Below, piece by piece: positions 28,071-36,950 of a DNA stretch of 64,000 bases. The DNA is from a bacterium (GTDB lineage: Bacteria > Electryoneota > RPQS01 > DYHQ01). The stretch lies in NCBI GenBank assembly GCA_030622545.1, contig JAUXGA010000002.1, positions 177,096-241,095 on the forward strand, read 5' to 3'. How positions within the stretch are numbered: position 1 is the stretch's first letter; each line of letters begins with the position of its first letter. Position numbers and translations under genes: made by a program. The notes beneath the pieces were generated by a model. It made no database searches and was not told the DNA's origin. It saw only the letters and a program-made list of their open reading frames with translations.

Positions 28071-29093
28071 ATGAAGATTGTTGTTCTCTGCGGCGGTGAC
28101 GGCGTGGAACGCATCGTATCGCTGGCATCGGGAGATGCCGTTGGCGGATGGTTGGCGTCCGCGGGATACGATGTCGTCAAACTGAATCCGACGCAGCCAG
28201 AAAAAACGTTTTCGGCAAACAAGCCAATGGCTCCGCCGGAAATCGGTATTGCTCCTCCGCAGGCAGCTTCCAGCAGGTTTAATCCATTGCAAGTCGTAAA
28301 ATTTCTTGAAGCGCTGGGGAAGCTGAAACCGGACTTGGCTTTTCCGATTATTCATGGGGATTGGGGAGAGAACGGAACTCTTCAAAGCCTGCTCGAATGG
28401 ATTGGTCTTCCCTATACAGGCTCAACACCTTTAGCCAGTGCTCTCGCCATGCACAAACAGAAAGCGAAAGAACTTTGGCAGCCTCGGCACATTCTGACTC
28501 CGAAGGGAATCGTTGTTCCACTTAAAATCGCCGCACAGAAAGAAACACTTGAAAAAGCATTTTCAGAGATAGGTTTTCCGGCGGTTTGCAAACCTCTTCA
28601 CGGAGGCTCAACGGTGGGATTAACCATCGTTCGAGAACCCGGCGCGATTGTGCAGGCGGCTCAAGCAGTCGTGAATCTTTCCGATGATCTGCTGATTGAA
28701 CAGTATATCGACGGCCGGGAAATTACAGTAGTAATTCTGAACGGCAAACCACTGCCGCTAATTGAGATTCGACCGCACGAAGGTTTCTACGACTATCACA
28801 ATAAATACACGTCCGGTCGGTCGGATTATATTTGTCCGGCGACTGTTGAGGATGCTCTGCATGACCGCATGCAAAGGGATGCTGTAAACGCGTATCAATC
28901 TTTGGGCTGTAGTGGTTTCGCGCGAGTGGATTTTTTGGTCACTTCCGCAAATGAGGCGTACTGTCTGGAACTGAATACGCTTCCGGGTATGACCCAGCAT
29001 TCTTTGGTTCCCAAAGCAGCGAAGGCAGCGGGAATAGAGCCTCCGGAATTGGTGGATCGCATCGTGAAAGAAGCCTATGCACAAAGAGCGTGA
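28071..29093 (+). CDS. ddl: D-alanine--D-alanine ligase
   Basis: 340 residues. The start VVLCGGDGVERIVSLASG, the central FPIIHGDWGENGTLQ, the ATP-grasp elements VCKPLHGGSTVGLT and EQYIDGREITV, and the magnesium and dipeptide-binding LELNTLPGMTQHSLVP are all present. It makes the D-Ala-D-Ala dipeptide for peptidoglycan. It overlaps ribD by 17 nt. Confidence 0.95.
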   Translation: MKIVVLCGGDGVERIVSLASGDAVGGWLASAGYDVVKLNPTQPEKTFSANKPMAPPEIGIAPPQAASSRFNPLQVVKFLEALGKLKPDLAFPIIHGDWGENGTLQSLLEWIGLPYTGSTPLASALAMHKQKAKELWQPRHILTPKGIVVPLKIAAQKETLEKAFSEIGFPAVCKPLHGGSTVGLTIVREPGAIVQAAQAVVNLSDDLLIEQYIDGREITVVILNGKPLPLIEIRPHEGFYDYHNKYTSGRSDYICPATVEDALHDRMQRDAVNAYQSLGCSGFARVDFLVTSANEAYCLELNTLPGMTQHSLVPKAAKAAGIEPPELVDRIVKEAYAQRA

Positions 29094-30186
29094 CGACTAT
29101 TTCATGCGTTTGGCGTTTCGGCAGGCTCTTCGCGGACGCGGGCGGACGAGTCCAAATCCTCTCGTCGGTGCTGTGATTGTTAAAAACAATTGTGTCATCG
29201 CAACGGGTTATCACGGTTTTTTTGGAGGGCCCCATAGCGAAGTTGTCGCGCTCTCGAAGCTTACTGGACGACGAGCCGTGGGCGCGATCCTTTACGTGAA
29301 TTTGGAACCGTGCTGTTATCACGGGAAAACTCCTCCCTGCACGGAAGCGATAAAAGCCGCAGGAATAGGGCGCGTGGTTATCGGATGTGAAGATCCGAAT
29401 CCGCTCGTCGCGGGCAAAGGAATAAAAGAGCTCAAGGATTCCGGGATTGAAGTCAGAACGGGTGTGCTTGAGAACGAAGCCCAGCGGATAAATGCTCCGT
29501 ATCTAACCTCGATGACTCAAAAACGTCCGTGGGTTGTGATAAAGATGGCGCAGACATTGGATGGCCGATTGGCGCTTTCATCGGGAGAATCCCGCTGGAT
29601 TAGCGGTGAAAAATCGCGCCGAGAAGTTCATCGTTTGCGCTCGCACCTTGATGCTGTTTTGCTTGGTGTCCGGACGGTGATTCAGGATGATCCGGAACTG
29701 ACAGTTCGTTTTGTGCGCGGGCGAAATCCTCTGCGAGTTGTTCTCGATTCGCGTTTGCGCACTCCCATCAAGGCGCGCATTCTCCATCAAGCAGAACCTG
29801 AAAAAACGATTTTACTGACGACAAACCAAGCGTCTCCGAAGAAGCGAAACGTCATCGAGCAAACCGGAGCTCGAGTTTTGACGGTTCGCGCTGCAAAGAA
29901 CGGATTCGTGGACATGCACGCGGCGCTTCGCAAATTGGCACGGCTAAACATTCAATCGTTGCTTGTCGAAGGCGGCGCGTCGGTTCATCGTTCGCTTTTG
30001 CTTTCAAAAAAAGTCGATAAGGTTATCATTTTTATGGCGCCAAAGTTCCTTGGAGCCGACGGTATCGCCACTGTGGGAGCTCTTGGTTTACATTCTCTGC
30101 GCGCTATGCCGGAATTTTCATGGCGACGCACTCGATTTGTTGGAGATGATCTCTGGTTGGAGCTTGAGAAATGTTCACCGGCTTAA
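29077..30186 (+). CDS. ribD: Bifunctional riboflavin deaminase/reductase
   Basis: 369 residues. The N-terminal deaminase has zinc ligands in HSEVVAL and EPCCYHGKTPPC. The C-terminal reductase starts at about 148 (PWVVIKMAQTLDGRLA) and keeps GVRTVIQDDPELTVR and EGGASVHRSLL. It performs the second and third steps of riboflavin synthesis. It overlaps both ddl and ribE, so translation is coupled. I found no FMN riboswitch, as expected for a gene inside an operon. Confidence 0.95.
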   Translation: MHKERDDYFMRLAFRQALRGRGRTSPNPLVGAVIVKNNCVIATGYHGFFGGPHSEVVALSKLTGRRAVGAILYVNLEPCCYHGKTPPCTEAIKAAGIGRVVIGCEDPNPLVAGKGIKELKDSGIEVRTGVLENEAQRINAPYLTSMTQKRPWVVIKMAQTLDGRLALSSGESRWISGEKSRREVHRLRSHLDAVLLGVRTVIQDDPELTVRFVRGRNPLRVVLDSRLRTPIKARILHQAEPEKTILLTTNQASPKKRNVIEQTGARVLTVRAAKNGFVDMHAALRKLARLNIQSLLVEGGASVHRSLLLSKKVDKVIIFMAPKFLGADGIATVGALGLHSLRAMPEFSWRRTRFVGDDLWLELEKCSPA

Positions 30187-30767
30187 TCGAAGAAATCGGC
30201 AAAATTGATTTGGTCGAAAGGCGCGAGCAAGTTCTGCGCATTGGCGTTGCTGCCGAGCGCGTTACGTCTGGACTATCTGTCGGCGACAGTATCGCCATTG
30301 ACGGAGTTTGCACCACGGCTGTGACGTGCGACTCGCATCGTTTTGAATGCGATATTATGGAGGAAACAGCGCGCAAGACAACTCTGAATGATTGTCGTCT
30401 TGGAAATCTTGTAAATCTGGAAAGACCTTTGCGAGCTGAGGATCGGTTGGGCGGACATTTGGTGCAGGGACATGTGGACACAATCGCTTCTGTGCGCCGC
30501 GTGGTTTCAGGAACATCAAAACGTGAACTGGAAATTCTGCTGCCGGAAGCCATCGCGAAATACGTGGTCGCGACAGGCTCTATCGCAATCAATGGTGTTA
30601 GCTTGACAGTTGCGAGAATCGATGGACTGCGCGCAATGGTTGCGCTGATTCCGCACACGTGGGAAACAACAACGCTGAAGGATTTGCGGGTAGGCTCGAA
30701 AGTCAATATTGAAGTTGACGTTATCGGCAAATATGTCGAGAAATTGCTGGTAAAACGAGCGGAGTAA
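30171..30767 (+). CDS. ribE: Riboflavin synthase
   Basis: 198 residues with the two lumazine-binding repeats, starting MFTGLIEEIGKI, with SIAIDGVCTTAV and the matching SIAINGVSLTVA. It also carries LGGHLVQGHVDTIA. It converts two 6,7-dimethyl-8-ribityllumazine to riboflavin. The lumazine synthase gene is not in the window. The following 180 bp lead to an unrelated nuclease-like gene. Confidence 0.95.
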   Translation: MFTGLIEEIGKIDLVERREQVLRIGVAAERVTSGLSVGDSIAIDGVCTTAVTCDSHRFECDIMEETARKTTLNDCRLGNLVNLERPLRAEDRLGGHLVQGHVDTIASVRRVVSGTSKRELEILLPEAIAKYVVATGSIAINGVSLTVARIDGLRAMVALIPHTWETTTLKDLRVGSKVNIEVDVIGKYVEKLLVKRAE

Positions 30768-30949
30768 TTCCATTTGCAACGATGAGGTTTGCTCTTAGCA
30801 GAAAATCACAGCGGTGAGTTTCCTTAATCACCCCGCATTGACTGGTGGTGTTGAGTAGTTCGAGAAACCAAACTTGTCCGGAGATCATTTCGAGACGAGG
30901 TAACGTGTGGTCAATCAGAATGTTCTATGGAGTCAACCATGGAGGAGAA

Positions 30950-31939
30950 ATGCCAGATTACACAATCTATGCGTTGAGAGTGGATTGGGAAGGAGATGCC
31001 ATTTGGAAGCCCAGAATAATGGAATCATTAAAGCAGGGGATCGCTCGATACGGCTGGAGCAGAGACGAAACTGCGGATCTACAGCTCATCCGAGATAAAA
31101 TCGGGGAGAAGGAATCGCTTTCTGATTATGAGAAAGAAGTCTGGAATTGCAATTTCCTTCTCGAAGTCAAACCGGACGATTATCTGATCTATATCAATTT
31201 ACCCGAATATGGCAAATGCACTCTTGCTCGAGCAAGTGGTTCCTATAGTTTTATTATGGATGGTGAAGACTTCAACCATCGAATACCTGTTGATCTGGAT
31301 TTCGTAAGTACATTTGATCGCAACTCAAATATCGTACCACGATATTTGGCAGCGCGATTGAAACTCCAAGGCCGTTATTGGCGGATCTACGCAAAAAGGG
31401 AGTTTGAATCGCTTCTTAAAGCCTTAATTGAGGGACGTCTTGCCGTTCCTCACACGACCGACACCATGACTCAGGACTTCGAAACAGAGATAAGTCCTCT
31501 CTTGCGTGATATGGCCACATGTATGAGTCATACGTATCCCAATTTCGATCTCGAAGGGCTAGTTGAAATGGTACTAAAGGAGGTACCGGGTGTCTTCAAT
31601 GTGCAAAGAAGACGTGGGGGGCAAGATTACGGTGCTGATATTGTGTTTGAATACGGTTTGGGACTTCCTTTTGATGGATTCTGGAAGCAGGAACGTTGTG
31701 CAGTGCAAGTGAAATCGTATGAAGGGGATATGGAGTATCAGAAAGCCATTCAGGATTTAAGAAAAGCATTTGACAGGGATCCAAATTTCACTTCCGGACT
31801 TGTCGTTTCCACAGCTCTCGAAATGACTACTGAGTTCGAACAAGCGTTGGATAAACTTCGGGAAGATAGCAAAAAGACCATCGGCGTTCTCTTAGGAGAG
31901 GAACTTGCGCGATTCTACTTGAAGTATAAGAATAGATAG
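30950..31939 (+). CDS. Mrr-like restriction endonuclease-fold protein
   Basis: 329 residues from the ATG at 30950, directly behind GGAGGAG; a longer frame from 30845 lacks a good site. The C-terminal third has the PD-(D/E)xK pattern of Mrr-type nucleases: DYGADIVFEYG, then CAVQVKSYEGD, then LVVSTALEM. The N-terminal part (about 1-150) is a separate domain of unknown role (MPDYTIYALRV, FLLEVKPDDYLIYINLPEYG). Such proteins usually cut modified or foreign DNA. It is AT-rich and splits the riboflavin genes, consistent with insertion. No methylase or partner gene is nearby. Confidence 0.75.
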   Translation: MPDYTIYALRVDWEGDAIWKPRIMESLKQGIARYGWSRDETADLQLIRDKIGEKESLSDYEKEVWNCNFLLEVKPDDYLIYINLPEYGKCTLARASGSYSFIMDGEDFNHRIPVDLDFVSTFDRNSNIVPRYLAARLKLQGRYWRIYAKREFESLLKALIEGRLAVPHTTDTMTQDFETEISPLLRDMATCMSHTYPNFDLEGLVEMVLKEVPGVFNVQRRRGGQDYGADIVFEYGLGLPFDGFWKQERCAVQVKSYEGDMEYQKAIQDLRKAFDRDPNFTSGLVVSTALEMTTEFEQALDKLREDSKKTIGVLLGEELARFYLKYKNR

Positions 31940-32134
31940 ATATGGTTTCGTGCCCTATACAAAGAGGTCTCGCTAATGCTCTCTTGATCATTAAGCAAGA
32001 CATTCCCACGTGCTACGGTTCTATGTACGGCCTGTGTATAAATGAATGAGCAATCTTTTGATAAACAGCACTGTTCTTAAATTCTGGAATGTTTAAAGAT
32101 ATTTCTTAATATTTTATCAATTTTTGAGTATGAC

Positions 32135-33370
32135 ATGGAAATCGTTCTCGATAATATCAAAGATGCGATTGAAGATTTTGCGAAGGGCAACATGCTGGTT
32201 GTTGTCGATGATGAAGACCGCGAAAATGAAGGCGACTTCATCCAAGCCGCGGAAAAAGTCACTCCCGATTCCATCAATTTCATAACGAAGTATGCACGGG
32301 GGATGGTTTGCACGCCGATGACTGAGGAACGCGCTAAGGAATTGGCTCTGCCGCCGATGGTTCGTGACAACACGGCGCTTTTGGGAACGCCCTTTACAGT
32401 GTCTATCGATTACCGGCATGGAACATCGACGGGAATATCTGCCTACGACCGGGCGCGGACGATTCTGGCGATTTGCGAACCGCAAACGAAACCGGAGGAT
32501 TTCGCGAGACCCGGCCATATTCATCCCTTACAGGCGCGGGACGGGGGAGTGCTGCGCCGCGCCGGACACACGGAAGCCACGGTTGACATGGCGCGTTTGG
32601 CAGGGCTTTATCCAGCGGGAGTGCTTTGCGAAATACTTTCGGAAGACGGCTCCATGGCGCGTCTGCCTGAACTTGTCAAACTCGCCCAACGCTTCAATTT
32701 AAAAATCATCTCGATTAAGGATTTGATTGCGTATCGCGAGCGCACAGAGATACTCGTAAAGAAAGTCGTGACGGTGAATTTCCCGACGCTGTGGGGTGAG
32801 TTCAAACTGATTCATTTCCGGGATATCCTCGAAGAGAAGGATCACTTGGCTATTGTGAAGGGCGATGTCAGCGGGCCTGAGCCGGTGTTGGTGCGGGTTC
32901 ATTCCGAATGTTTGACGGGAGATGTGTTCGGTTCTATGCGGTGTGACTGCGGGGATCAACTGGCGACGGCGATGTTTATGATTGAAAAGGAAGGGCGGGG
33001 AGTCGTTCTTTACATGCGTCAAGAAGGGCGGGGAATTGGTCTGGCGGCCAAGCTTCAGGCGTATAAGCTTCAAGACAGCGGGCGCGACACTGTCGAAGCG
33101 AATATCGACCTTGGCTACAAAGCTGACTTGCGCGATTACGGCATTGGCGCGCAAATCCTCCATGAGTTGGGCATACGAAAAATCCGCCTGATGACGAATA
33201 ATCCAAAAAAAATCGTCGGCCTCAAAGGCCATGATTTAGAAATCGTGGCGCGCGTTCCGATTGAAATCGATCCGACGGAAATGAACCGCGATTATTTGAA
33301 AACGAAGCGGGATAAAATGGGACATCTGATTACACTTCACGGTCACAAGCATGAAGATCCGACACCATAG
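32135..33370 (+). CDS. ribBA: Bifunctional DHBP synthase / GTP cyclohydrolase II
   Basis: 411 residues. The N-terminal DHBP synthase has [22 protein letters not shown] and [14 protein letters not shown]. The C-terminal cyclohydrolase II has zinc ligands in [21 protein letters not shown] and the active-site [11 protein letters not shown]. It supplies both precursors of riboflavin. A 195-bp gap with no clear promoter separates it from the nuclease gene. dtd follows 15 nt later. Confidence 0.96.
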   Translation: MEIVLDNIKDAIEDFAKGNMLVVVDDEDRENEGDFIQAAEKVTPDSINFITKYARGMVCTPMTEERAKELALPPMVRDNTALLGTPFTVSIDYRHGTSTGISAYDRARTILAICEPQTKPEDFARPGHIHPLQARDGGVLRRAGHTEATVDMARLAGLYPAGVLCEILSEDGSMARLPELVKLAQRFNLKIISIKDLIAYRERTEILVKKVVTVNFPTLWGEFKLIHFRDILEEKDHLAIVKGDVSGPEPVLVRVHSECLTGDVFGSMRCDCGDQLATAMFMIEKEGRGVVLYMRQEGRGIGLAAKLQAYKLQDSGRDTVEANIDLGYKADLRDYGIGAQILHELGIRKIRLMTNNPKKIVGLKGHDLEIVARVPIEIDPTEMNRDYLKTKRDKMGHLITLHGHKHEDPTP

Positions 33371-33385
33371 GGAGCTGCAAGAGCG

Positions 33386-33823
33386 ATGAGAGCAGTGGTT
33401 CAGCGAGTTTCGGCGGCGCAGGTTCGCGTCGATGGAAAGGTTGTCGGCAAAATCGGCGATGGTCTTTTGATCCTGCTCGGCGTCGCTCCGACCGATACCG
33501 AAACTGAAGTGGCATGGATGGTGGAAAAGTGCGCCGGATTACGCATCTTCCAAGATGATGAAGGGAAGATGAATCGGTCGCTTGAAGATACTGGCGGAGC
33601 TGCTCTGGTTATCTCTCAGTTTACGCTTTTCGGTGATTGCCGGAAAGGAAAACGTCCCAGTTTCGTCGGTGCCGCTCCTCCCGAGATGGCGGAAGAGCTG
33701 TATGAATGGTTCGCTGCAAAAATGCGAGAAAGAGGTATCCAGACGGAAACCGGCATTTTCGCGGCGAGGATGGAGGTCGAATTGACCAACACCGGTCCGG
33801 TGACACTGATTATCGATAAATAG
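33386..33823 (+). CDS. dtd: D-aminoacyl-tRNA deacylase
   Basis: 145 residues, standard length. [18 protein letters not shown], the [17 protein letters not shown] block with the catalytic-loop SQFT, and the C-terminal GP motif in [11 protein letters not shown]. It removes D-amino acids, and glycine mischarged on tRNA-Ala. Last gene of the plus-strand run, convergent with lexA (27-nt gap). Confidence 0.95.
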   Translation: MRAVVQRVSAAQVRVDGKVVGKIGDGLLILLGVAPTDTETEVAWMVEKCAGLRIFQDDEGKMNRSLEDTGGAALVISQFTLFGDCRKGKRPSFVGAAPPEMAEELYEWFAAKMRERGIQTETGIFAARMEVELTNTGPVTLIIDK

Positions 33824-33850
33824 GAAGCGTGCTCGCCGCACAAGAAAACT

Positions 33851-34465
33851 TTACATTTTTCGCATCAGCCCGATGACCTTACCTAAAATTCGGAAGTCGG
33901 GCGATTTTTTTTCTACGAAAATCGGCGCAAATTTCGGATTTGCGGGTTGCAGACAGATGCGATTTCCTTCAGGCCGAAAGTATTTGACGGTCGCTTCGTT
34001 ATCGAGAAGCGCTATAACAATATCCCCTTTTTGCGCGCTGGATTGAGGCCGCGCGAAAAGAATATCCCCATCCATAATCCCCGCGTCACGCATACTCTCT
34101 CCCTTAACCCTCAGCGCAAACGTCTCACTCCTACCGATAAGAGTCGGATCCACCGCAATCTGCCCTTCGAGGTTTTCCTCAGCGAGAAGGGGAGAACCTG
34201 CCGCAACTCGCCCAACTAAAGGAACCATTCGCAACGAACCGTGTTGGCGCATCGTTTTATCCGTGAGCGAAATCCCTCGCGAGAGGGACGGACTCCGTGA
34301 CAGGTATCCCTTGGAAATCAGAGCGTCAATTAGATAGCGAACTCCGTTGGTGGAAGAAACTCCAATCGCTTTACCGACTTCACGCAAAGTGGGAGGGCGG
34401 TCATGTTCGCGTAGGTACCGGACGATAAAGTCGAGCGCATTCTTCTGTTTATGATTAAGTTCCAA
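33851..34465 (-). CDS. lexA: SOS repressor LexA
   Basis: 204 residues from the TTG at 34465, chosen because AAGGAGG lies about 6 nt upstream and the length matches the family; a frame from 34504 would add a non-homologous stretch. Winged helix PPTLREVGKAIGVSSTNGV at the N-terminus, self-cleavage site RVAAG (Ala89-Gly90), catalytic Ser124 (KGESMRDAGI) and Lys161 (EATVKYF). The promoter at 34631-34659 has a LexA-type operator in its spacer, so the gene is probably autoregulated. The leader of about 158 nt carries a repeat element and a perfect hairpin. Confidence 0.95.
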   Translation of the reverse strand: MELNHKQKNALDFIVRYLREHDRPPTLREVGKAIGVSSTNGVRYLIDALISKGYLSRSPSLSRGISLTDKTMRQHGSLRMVPLVGRVAAGSPLLAEENLEGQIAVDPTLIGRSETFALRVKGESMRDAGIMDGDILFARPQSSAQKGDIVIALLDNEATVKYFRPEGNRICLQPANPKFAPIFVEKKSPDFRILGKVIGLMRKM

Positions 34466-34514
34466 GTAGGCCTCCTTCTCTTTTTCGACCGGCCACAAAC
34501 GCACATTAAGACAG

Positions 34515-34587
34515 TTCCGGCCGGGTTGCGCGCGCTTACATTCTTTCGCAGGGGCAAGGTCCAGAGCGCTTAACCCGGCTCGGTGAG
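34515..34587 (+). repeat. Dispersed inverted-repeat element, copy C (in the lexA leader)
   Basis: It runs from TTCCGGCCGGGTTGCGCGC to AGCGCTTAACCCGGCTCGG. Inner arms GCGC/GCGC. It lies between the lexA promoter and start codon and would be transcribed as part of the lexA mRNA leader. Confidence 0.85.
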
Positions 34588-34602
34588 TTGTTCTCTCGCC
34601 GA

Positions 34603-34622
34603 GGCAGATCCCCTGATCTGCC
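34603..34622. other. Perfect 8-bp hairpin at the predicted lexA transcript start
   Basis: GGCAGATC and GATCTGCC flank a 4-nt loop. The predicted minus-strand transcript begins near 34624, so this hairpin would form at the very 5' end of the mRNA, where it could stabilise the message. Confidence 0.5.
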
Positions 34623-34630
34623 CGGAATGT

Positions 34631-34659
34631 AATATAATGAACATATGTTCAAAAGTCAA
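34631..34659 (-). promoter_or_regulatory. lexA: lexA promoter
   Basis: On the minus strand: TTGACT (34654-34659), 17-nt spacer, TATATT (34631-34636). The spacer holds the operator GAACATATGTTC, so bound LexA would block RNA polymerase directly. Confidence 0.8.
34639..34650. promoter_or_regulatory. LexA operator (SOS box)
   Basis: GAACATATGTTC, a perfect 12-bp palindrome of the GAAC-N4-GTTC type known from Bacillus-like and several other phyla, unlike the CTGT-N8-ACAG box of E. coli. It lies between the -35 and -10 boxes of the lexA promoter. Confidence 0.8.
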
Positions 34660-34744
34660 GCAAAAAATAAAGAATTTATATCATGTTTTTATCACAGAAT
34701 TTACCCCCTGCGGCATGCGTCCCGCGTGCCCGGTTGAATTGACT

Positions 34745-34780
34745 TCGCCGCGAGTGAGGTGCCTTAAACCCCTCGCGCAA
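34745..34780 (+). repeat. Second short hairpin repeat, copy 1
   Basis: TCGCCGCGAGTG ... CCCCTCGCGCAA: CGCGAG pairs with CTCGCG around about 17 nt. The same element recurs at 47322-47355. It lies between the lexA promoter and repeat copy D. Confidence 0.7.
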
Positions 34781-34786
34781 CTGAAA

Positions 34787-34859
34787 ATTCCGGCCGGGTT
34801 ACGCGCGTCAGTTTTATCGATTAGTCTATGGAAACCTGCGCTGAATCCGGCTCGGCGAG
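34787..34859 (+). repeat. Dispersed inverted-repeat element, copy D
   Basis: ATTCCGGCCGGGTTACGCGC to TGCGCTGAATCCGGCTCGGCGAG, ending 7 bp from the leuD stop. One arm base differs (AATCC for AACCC), giving a G-T pair rather than a mismatch. It could double as the leuD transcription end. Confidence 0.85.
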
Positions 34860-34865
34860 ATGCAG

Positions 34866-35366
34866 CTACGACTTGCCGAGCCGTTTCCGTGTATAGGGGA
34901 TGAGTCCTCCTGCCTTGACGATGCCTAAAATCATTTCGGGTAGCGGCGGGAATTTAAAGGTTCCTGCTGGCGCAGTGATAAGGCCTTTTGCAAAATTGAT
35001 AGTGACTTCGTCCCCGGTTTGGATGGCGTCGGCGGCTTCCGCTGACGTCACAGCTAAGAGACCGACGTTGATACAATTTCGAAAGTAGATACGGGAGAAA
35101 CTCTTCGCGATGACGGCTCTGATGCCAACTTCCCGCAGGCAAATCGCTGCCTGTTCGCGCGAGGAACCGCAGCCGAAATTCTTTCCCGCGACGATGATAT
35201 CTCCGGCTTTGACTTTCTTCACGAAATCTGGATCTTCATCTTCCATGGCATGTTTCGCCATTTCTTTCGGGTCGTTGATGGTGTAGGTGTATTTGCCGGG
35301 GAAGATAACGTCGGTGTTCACGTTATCGCCATATTTCCAAACATGTCCTGCAACGCTTTCAGACAT
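34866..35366 (-). CDS. leuD: 3-isopropylmalate dehydratase small subunit
   Basis: 166 residues, the short archaeal-like form. VWKYGDNVNTDVIFPGKYTY, GDIIVAGKNFGCGSSREQA and SFSRIYFRNCINVGL are typical swivel-domain blocks. With LeuC (37878-39134) it isomerises 2- to 3-isopropylmalate in leucine synthesis. A homoaconitase role for the same fold cannot be excluded. Its partner gene lies two genes upstream instead of adjacent. Start ATG 35366. Confidence 0.92.
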   Translation of the reverse strand: MSESVAGHVWKYGDNVNTDVIFPGKYTYTINDPKEMAKHAMEDEDPDFVKKVKAGDIIVAGKNFGCGSSREQAAICLREVGIRAVIAKSFSRIYFRNCINVGLLAVTSAEAADAIQTGDEVTINFAKGLITAPAGTFKFPPLPEMILGIVKAGGLIPYTRKRLGKS

Positions 35367-35410
35367 AACTTGTCTCCATGAAGGCTAAAGCAAATAAGGT
35401 CGTCAAAGCT

Positions 35411-36823
35411 CTATCGTCCGTGCTGCTTCCATTCTCCCTTGGTGATGAAGCGCCAGATTCTTCGGGGAAGTGAAAGGGCTTGTTCGACGTCTTTGAATGC
35501 GATATCCGATACACGGGAACGGCCGACGCCCAGTGGTCGTTGAAGCCGCGCGCGCAACGCTTCGCTTTTGCTGGCCGCTAAAACCTGACTCGGATAGACC
35601 GAGCGATGGCCGGACATAAGAAAACTCACCACGGCGCACATCGCTGCATAAGGGCCAATCGCTGGGCCGAACATTTCGATGGCAAGCATGGATGCCGCAA
35701 TCGGGGTATTCGCAGCGCCCGCAAGAACGGCGGTCATACCAATAGCGGCGATAGTCATCGGGTCCGCTCCGATGACCGATGCCCAGAAATTACCGAAGCT
35801 CGAGCCTACGAAAAAGATCGGAGTCACGACCCCGCCGGAACCTCCGCAACCCAGCGTCACGGCTACAGCAAGGATTTTGCCCAACCAGTTGAAGGGGGAG
35901 ACGTGTTCTCCGGAAAGCGCCAAGCCGATTTCAGCGGTACCGAGTCCTAAAACCTGCCGCCCGAAAATAAGTCCCAGAGCAATCAGAATCACTCCGCCGA
36001 CAAATGCTCTCAGAATCATGCTCGAAATCAACCGATGCATATAGCGATGGACAAAGCGGAACGTTTCAATCAGAAGCACAGTCACGATACCGAACGCAAC
36101 GCCGGTCAAAATAATCTGAAAGAAGAAGCCTTCCGTGAAGGTCGGCACAAAAGCGATTTGTTGCGTGACATACGTCAGCCCGAGCCAACGACAGACTTGA
36201 AACGCTGTGATACCCGCCACGAAAGAAGGCACCAGGACTTCATAGAGAATATGTCCGAGAAAAAGCACCTCGATACCGAAAAGCGCTCCAGCGATGGGTG
36301 TGCCGAAGACAGAAGCGAAGCCGGCGCTGATACCGCAAATGACAACCTTTTTTCGGTCATCCGAAGAGAGATTCAATATCCGAGCTACCCCGGACGCCAG
36401 TGAGCCGCCAATCTGTGCCGCCGGGCCTTCCTTACCCGCCGAGCCGCCTGCTGCGAGAGTGATGACCGTCGCTAATGTTTTCACCGGGGCGATTTTGAGA
36501 GAGATGCGCCCCGAGAAACGGTGGACGGCGTCAATCACTTTTTCCGTGCCGTGTCCTTCCGCATCGGGAGCAAGCCATCGAACGGTTAAGGCCGAGAGCA
36601 CCATGCCTACCGGAGCCAGCAGGAACCAGTAAGACACTTGACTTGTTTCTCCCGTACTCCATTCCAGCAAAGAGATGAACGCCCAGGTTGACGCGCCCGT
36701 AATCACTCCAATCAATGTCGCTAAGATGGTCCAGCGGAGCACGGAGAAGAAGAGAGCCGATTGCTCAATGACTGTACGTCGGATGGTCGGAATGGGGCGG
36801 AAGCTGAATTTCGAAACTTTCAT
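35411..36823 (-). CDS. ClC-family chloride channel/antiporter
   Basis: 470 residues with about ten to twelve hydrophobic helices. The GSAGKEGPAAQIGG segment holds the conserved gating Glu, followed by GTPIAGALFGIEVL and GCGGSGGVVTPIFFVGSSFG. The first selectivity motif GSGIP is altered to GHGTE, seen in some bacterial subfamilies. No CBS domains. It exports or exchanges chloride or fluoride-like anions; substrate not clear. It lies between menA and leuD on the same strand. Confidence 0.88.
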   Translation of the reverse strand: MKVSKFSFRPIPTIRRTVIEQSALFFSVLRWTILATLIGVITGASTWAFISLLEWSTGETSQVSYWFLLAPVGMVLSALTVRWLAPDAEGHGTEKVIDAVHRFSGRISLKIAPVKTLATVITLAAGGSAGKEGPAAQIGGSLASGVARILNLSSDDRKKVVICGISAGFASVFGTPIAGALFGIEVLFLGHILYEVLVPSFVAGITAFQVCRWLGLTYVTQQIAFVPTFTEGFFFQIILTGVAFGIVTVLLIETFRFVHRYMHRLISSMILRAFVGGVILIALGLIFGRQVLGLGTAEIGLALSGEHVSPFNWLGKILAVAVTLGCGGSGGVVTPIFFVGSSFGNFWASVIGADPMTIAAIGMTAVLAGAANTPIAASMLAIEMFGPAIGPYAAMCAVVSFLMSGHRSVYPSQVLAASKSEALRARLQRPLGVGRSRVSDIAFKDVEQALSLPRRIWRFITKGEWKQHGR

Positions 36824-36858
36824 TTATTATAATTTTCGTGGCGGTAATTACGAGACTA

Positions 36859-36930
36859 CTCGCCGAGCCGGGTTAAGCGCAAGTTCCCATATGCCAAACG
36901 ATAATCTGTCGCGCGCAACCCGGCCGGAAT
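36859..36930 (-). repeat. Dispersed inverted-repeat element, copy E
   Basis: Reverse orientation: CTCGCCGAGCCGGGTTAAGCGC to GCGCGCAACCCGGCCGGAAT. Inner arms match copy C. It sits between menA and the ClC gene, both minus strand, so it may be transcribed between them. Confidence 0.85.
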
Positions 36931-36950
36931 CTGTTCTTGCTATAATGATG

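Noticed and set aside
28045..29076. FMN riboswitch for the riboflavin genes
   Set aside because: The upstream sequence is the ddl coding region, with ribD overlapping it, and no RFN-type conserved blocks are seen.
33851..34504. LexA start at 34504
   Set aside because: The 13 extra residues lack homology and the site AAGGAGG sits before the TTG at 34465, giving the normal length.
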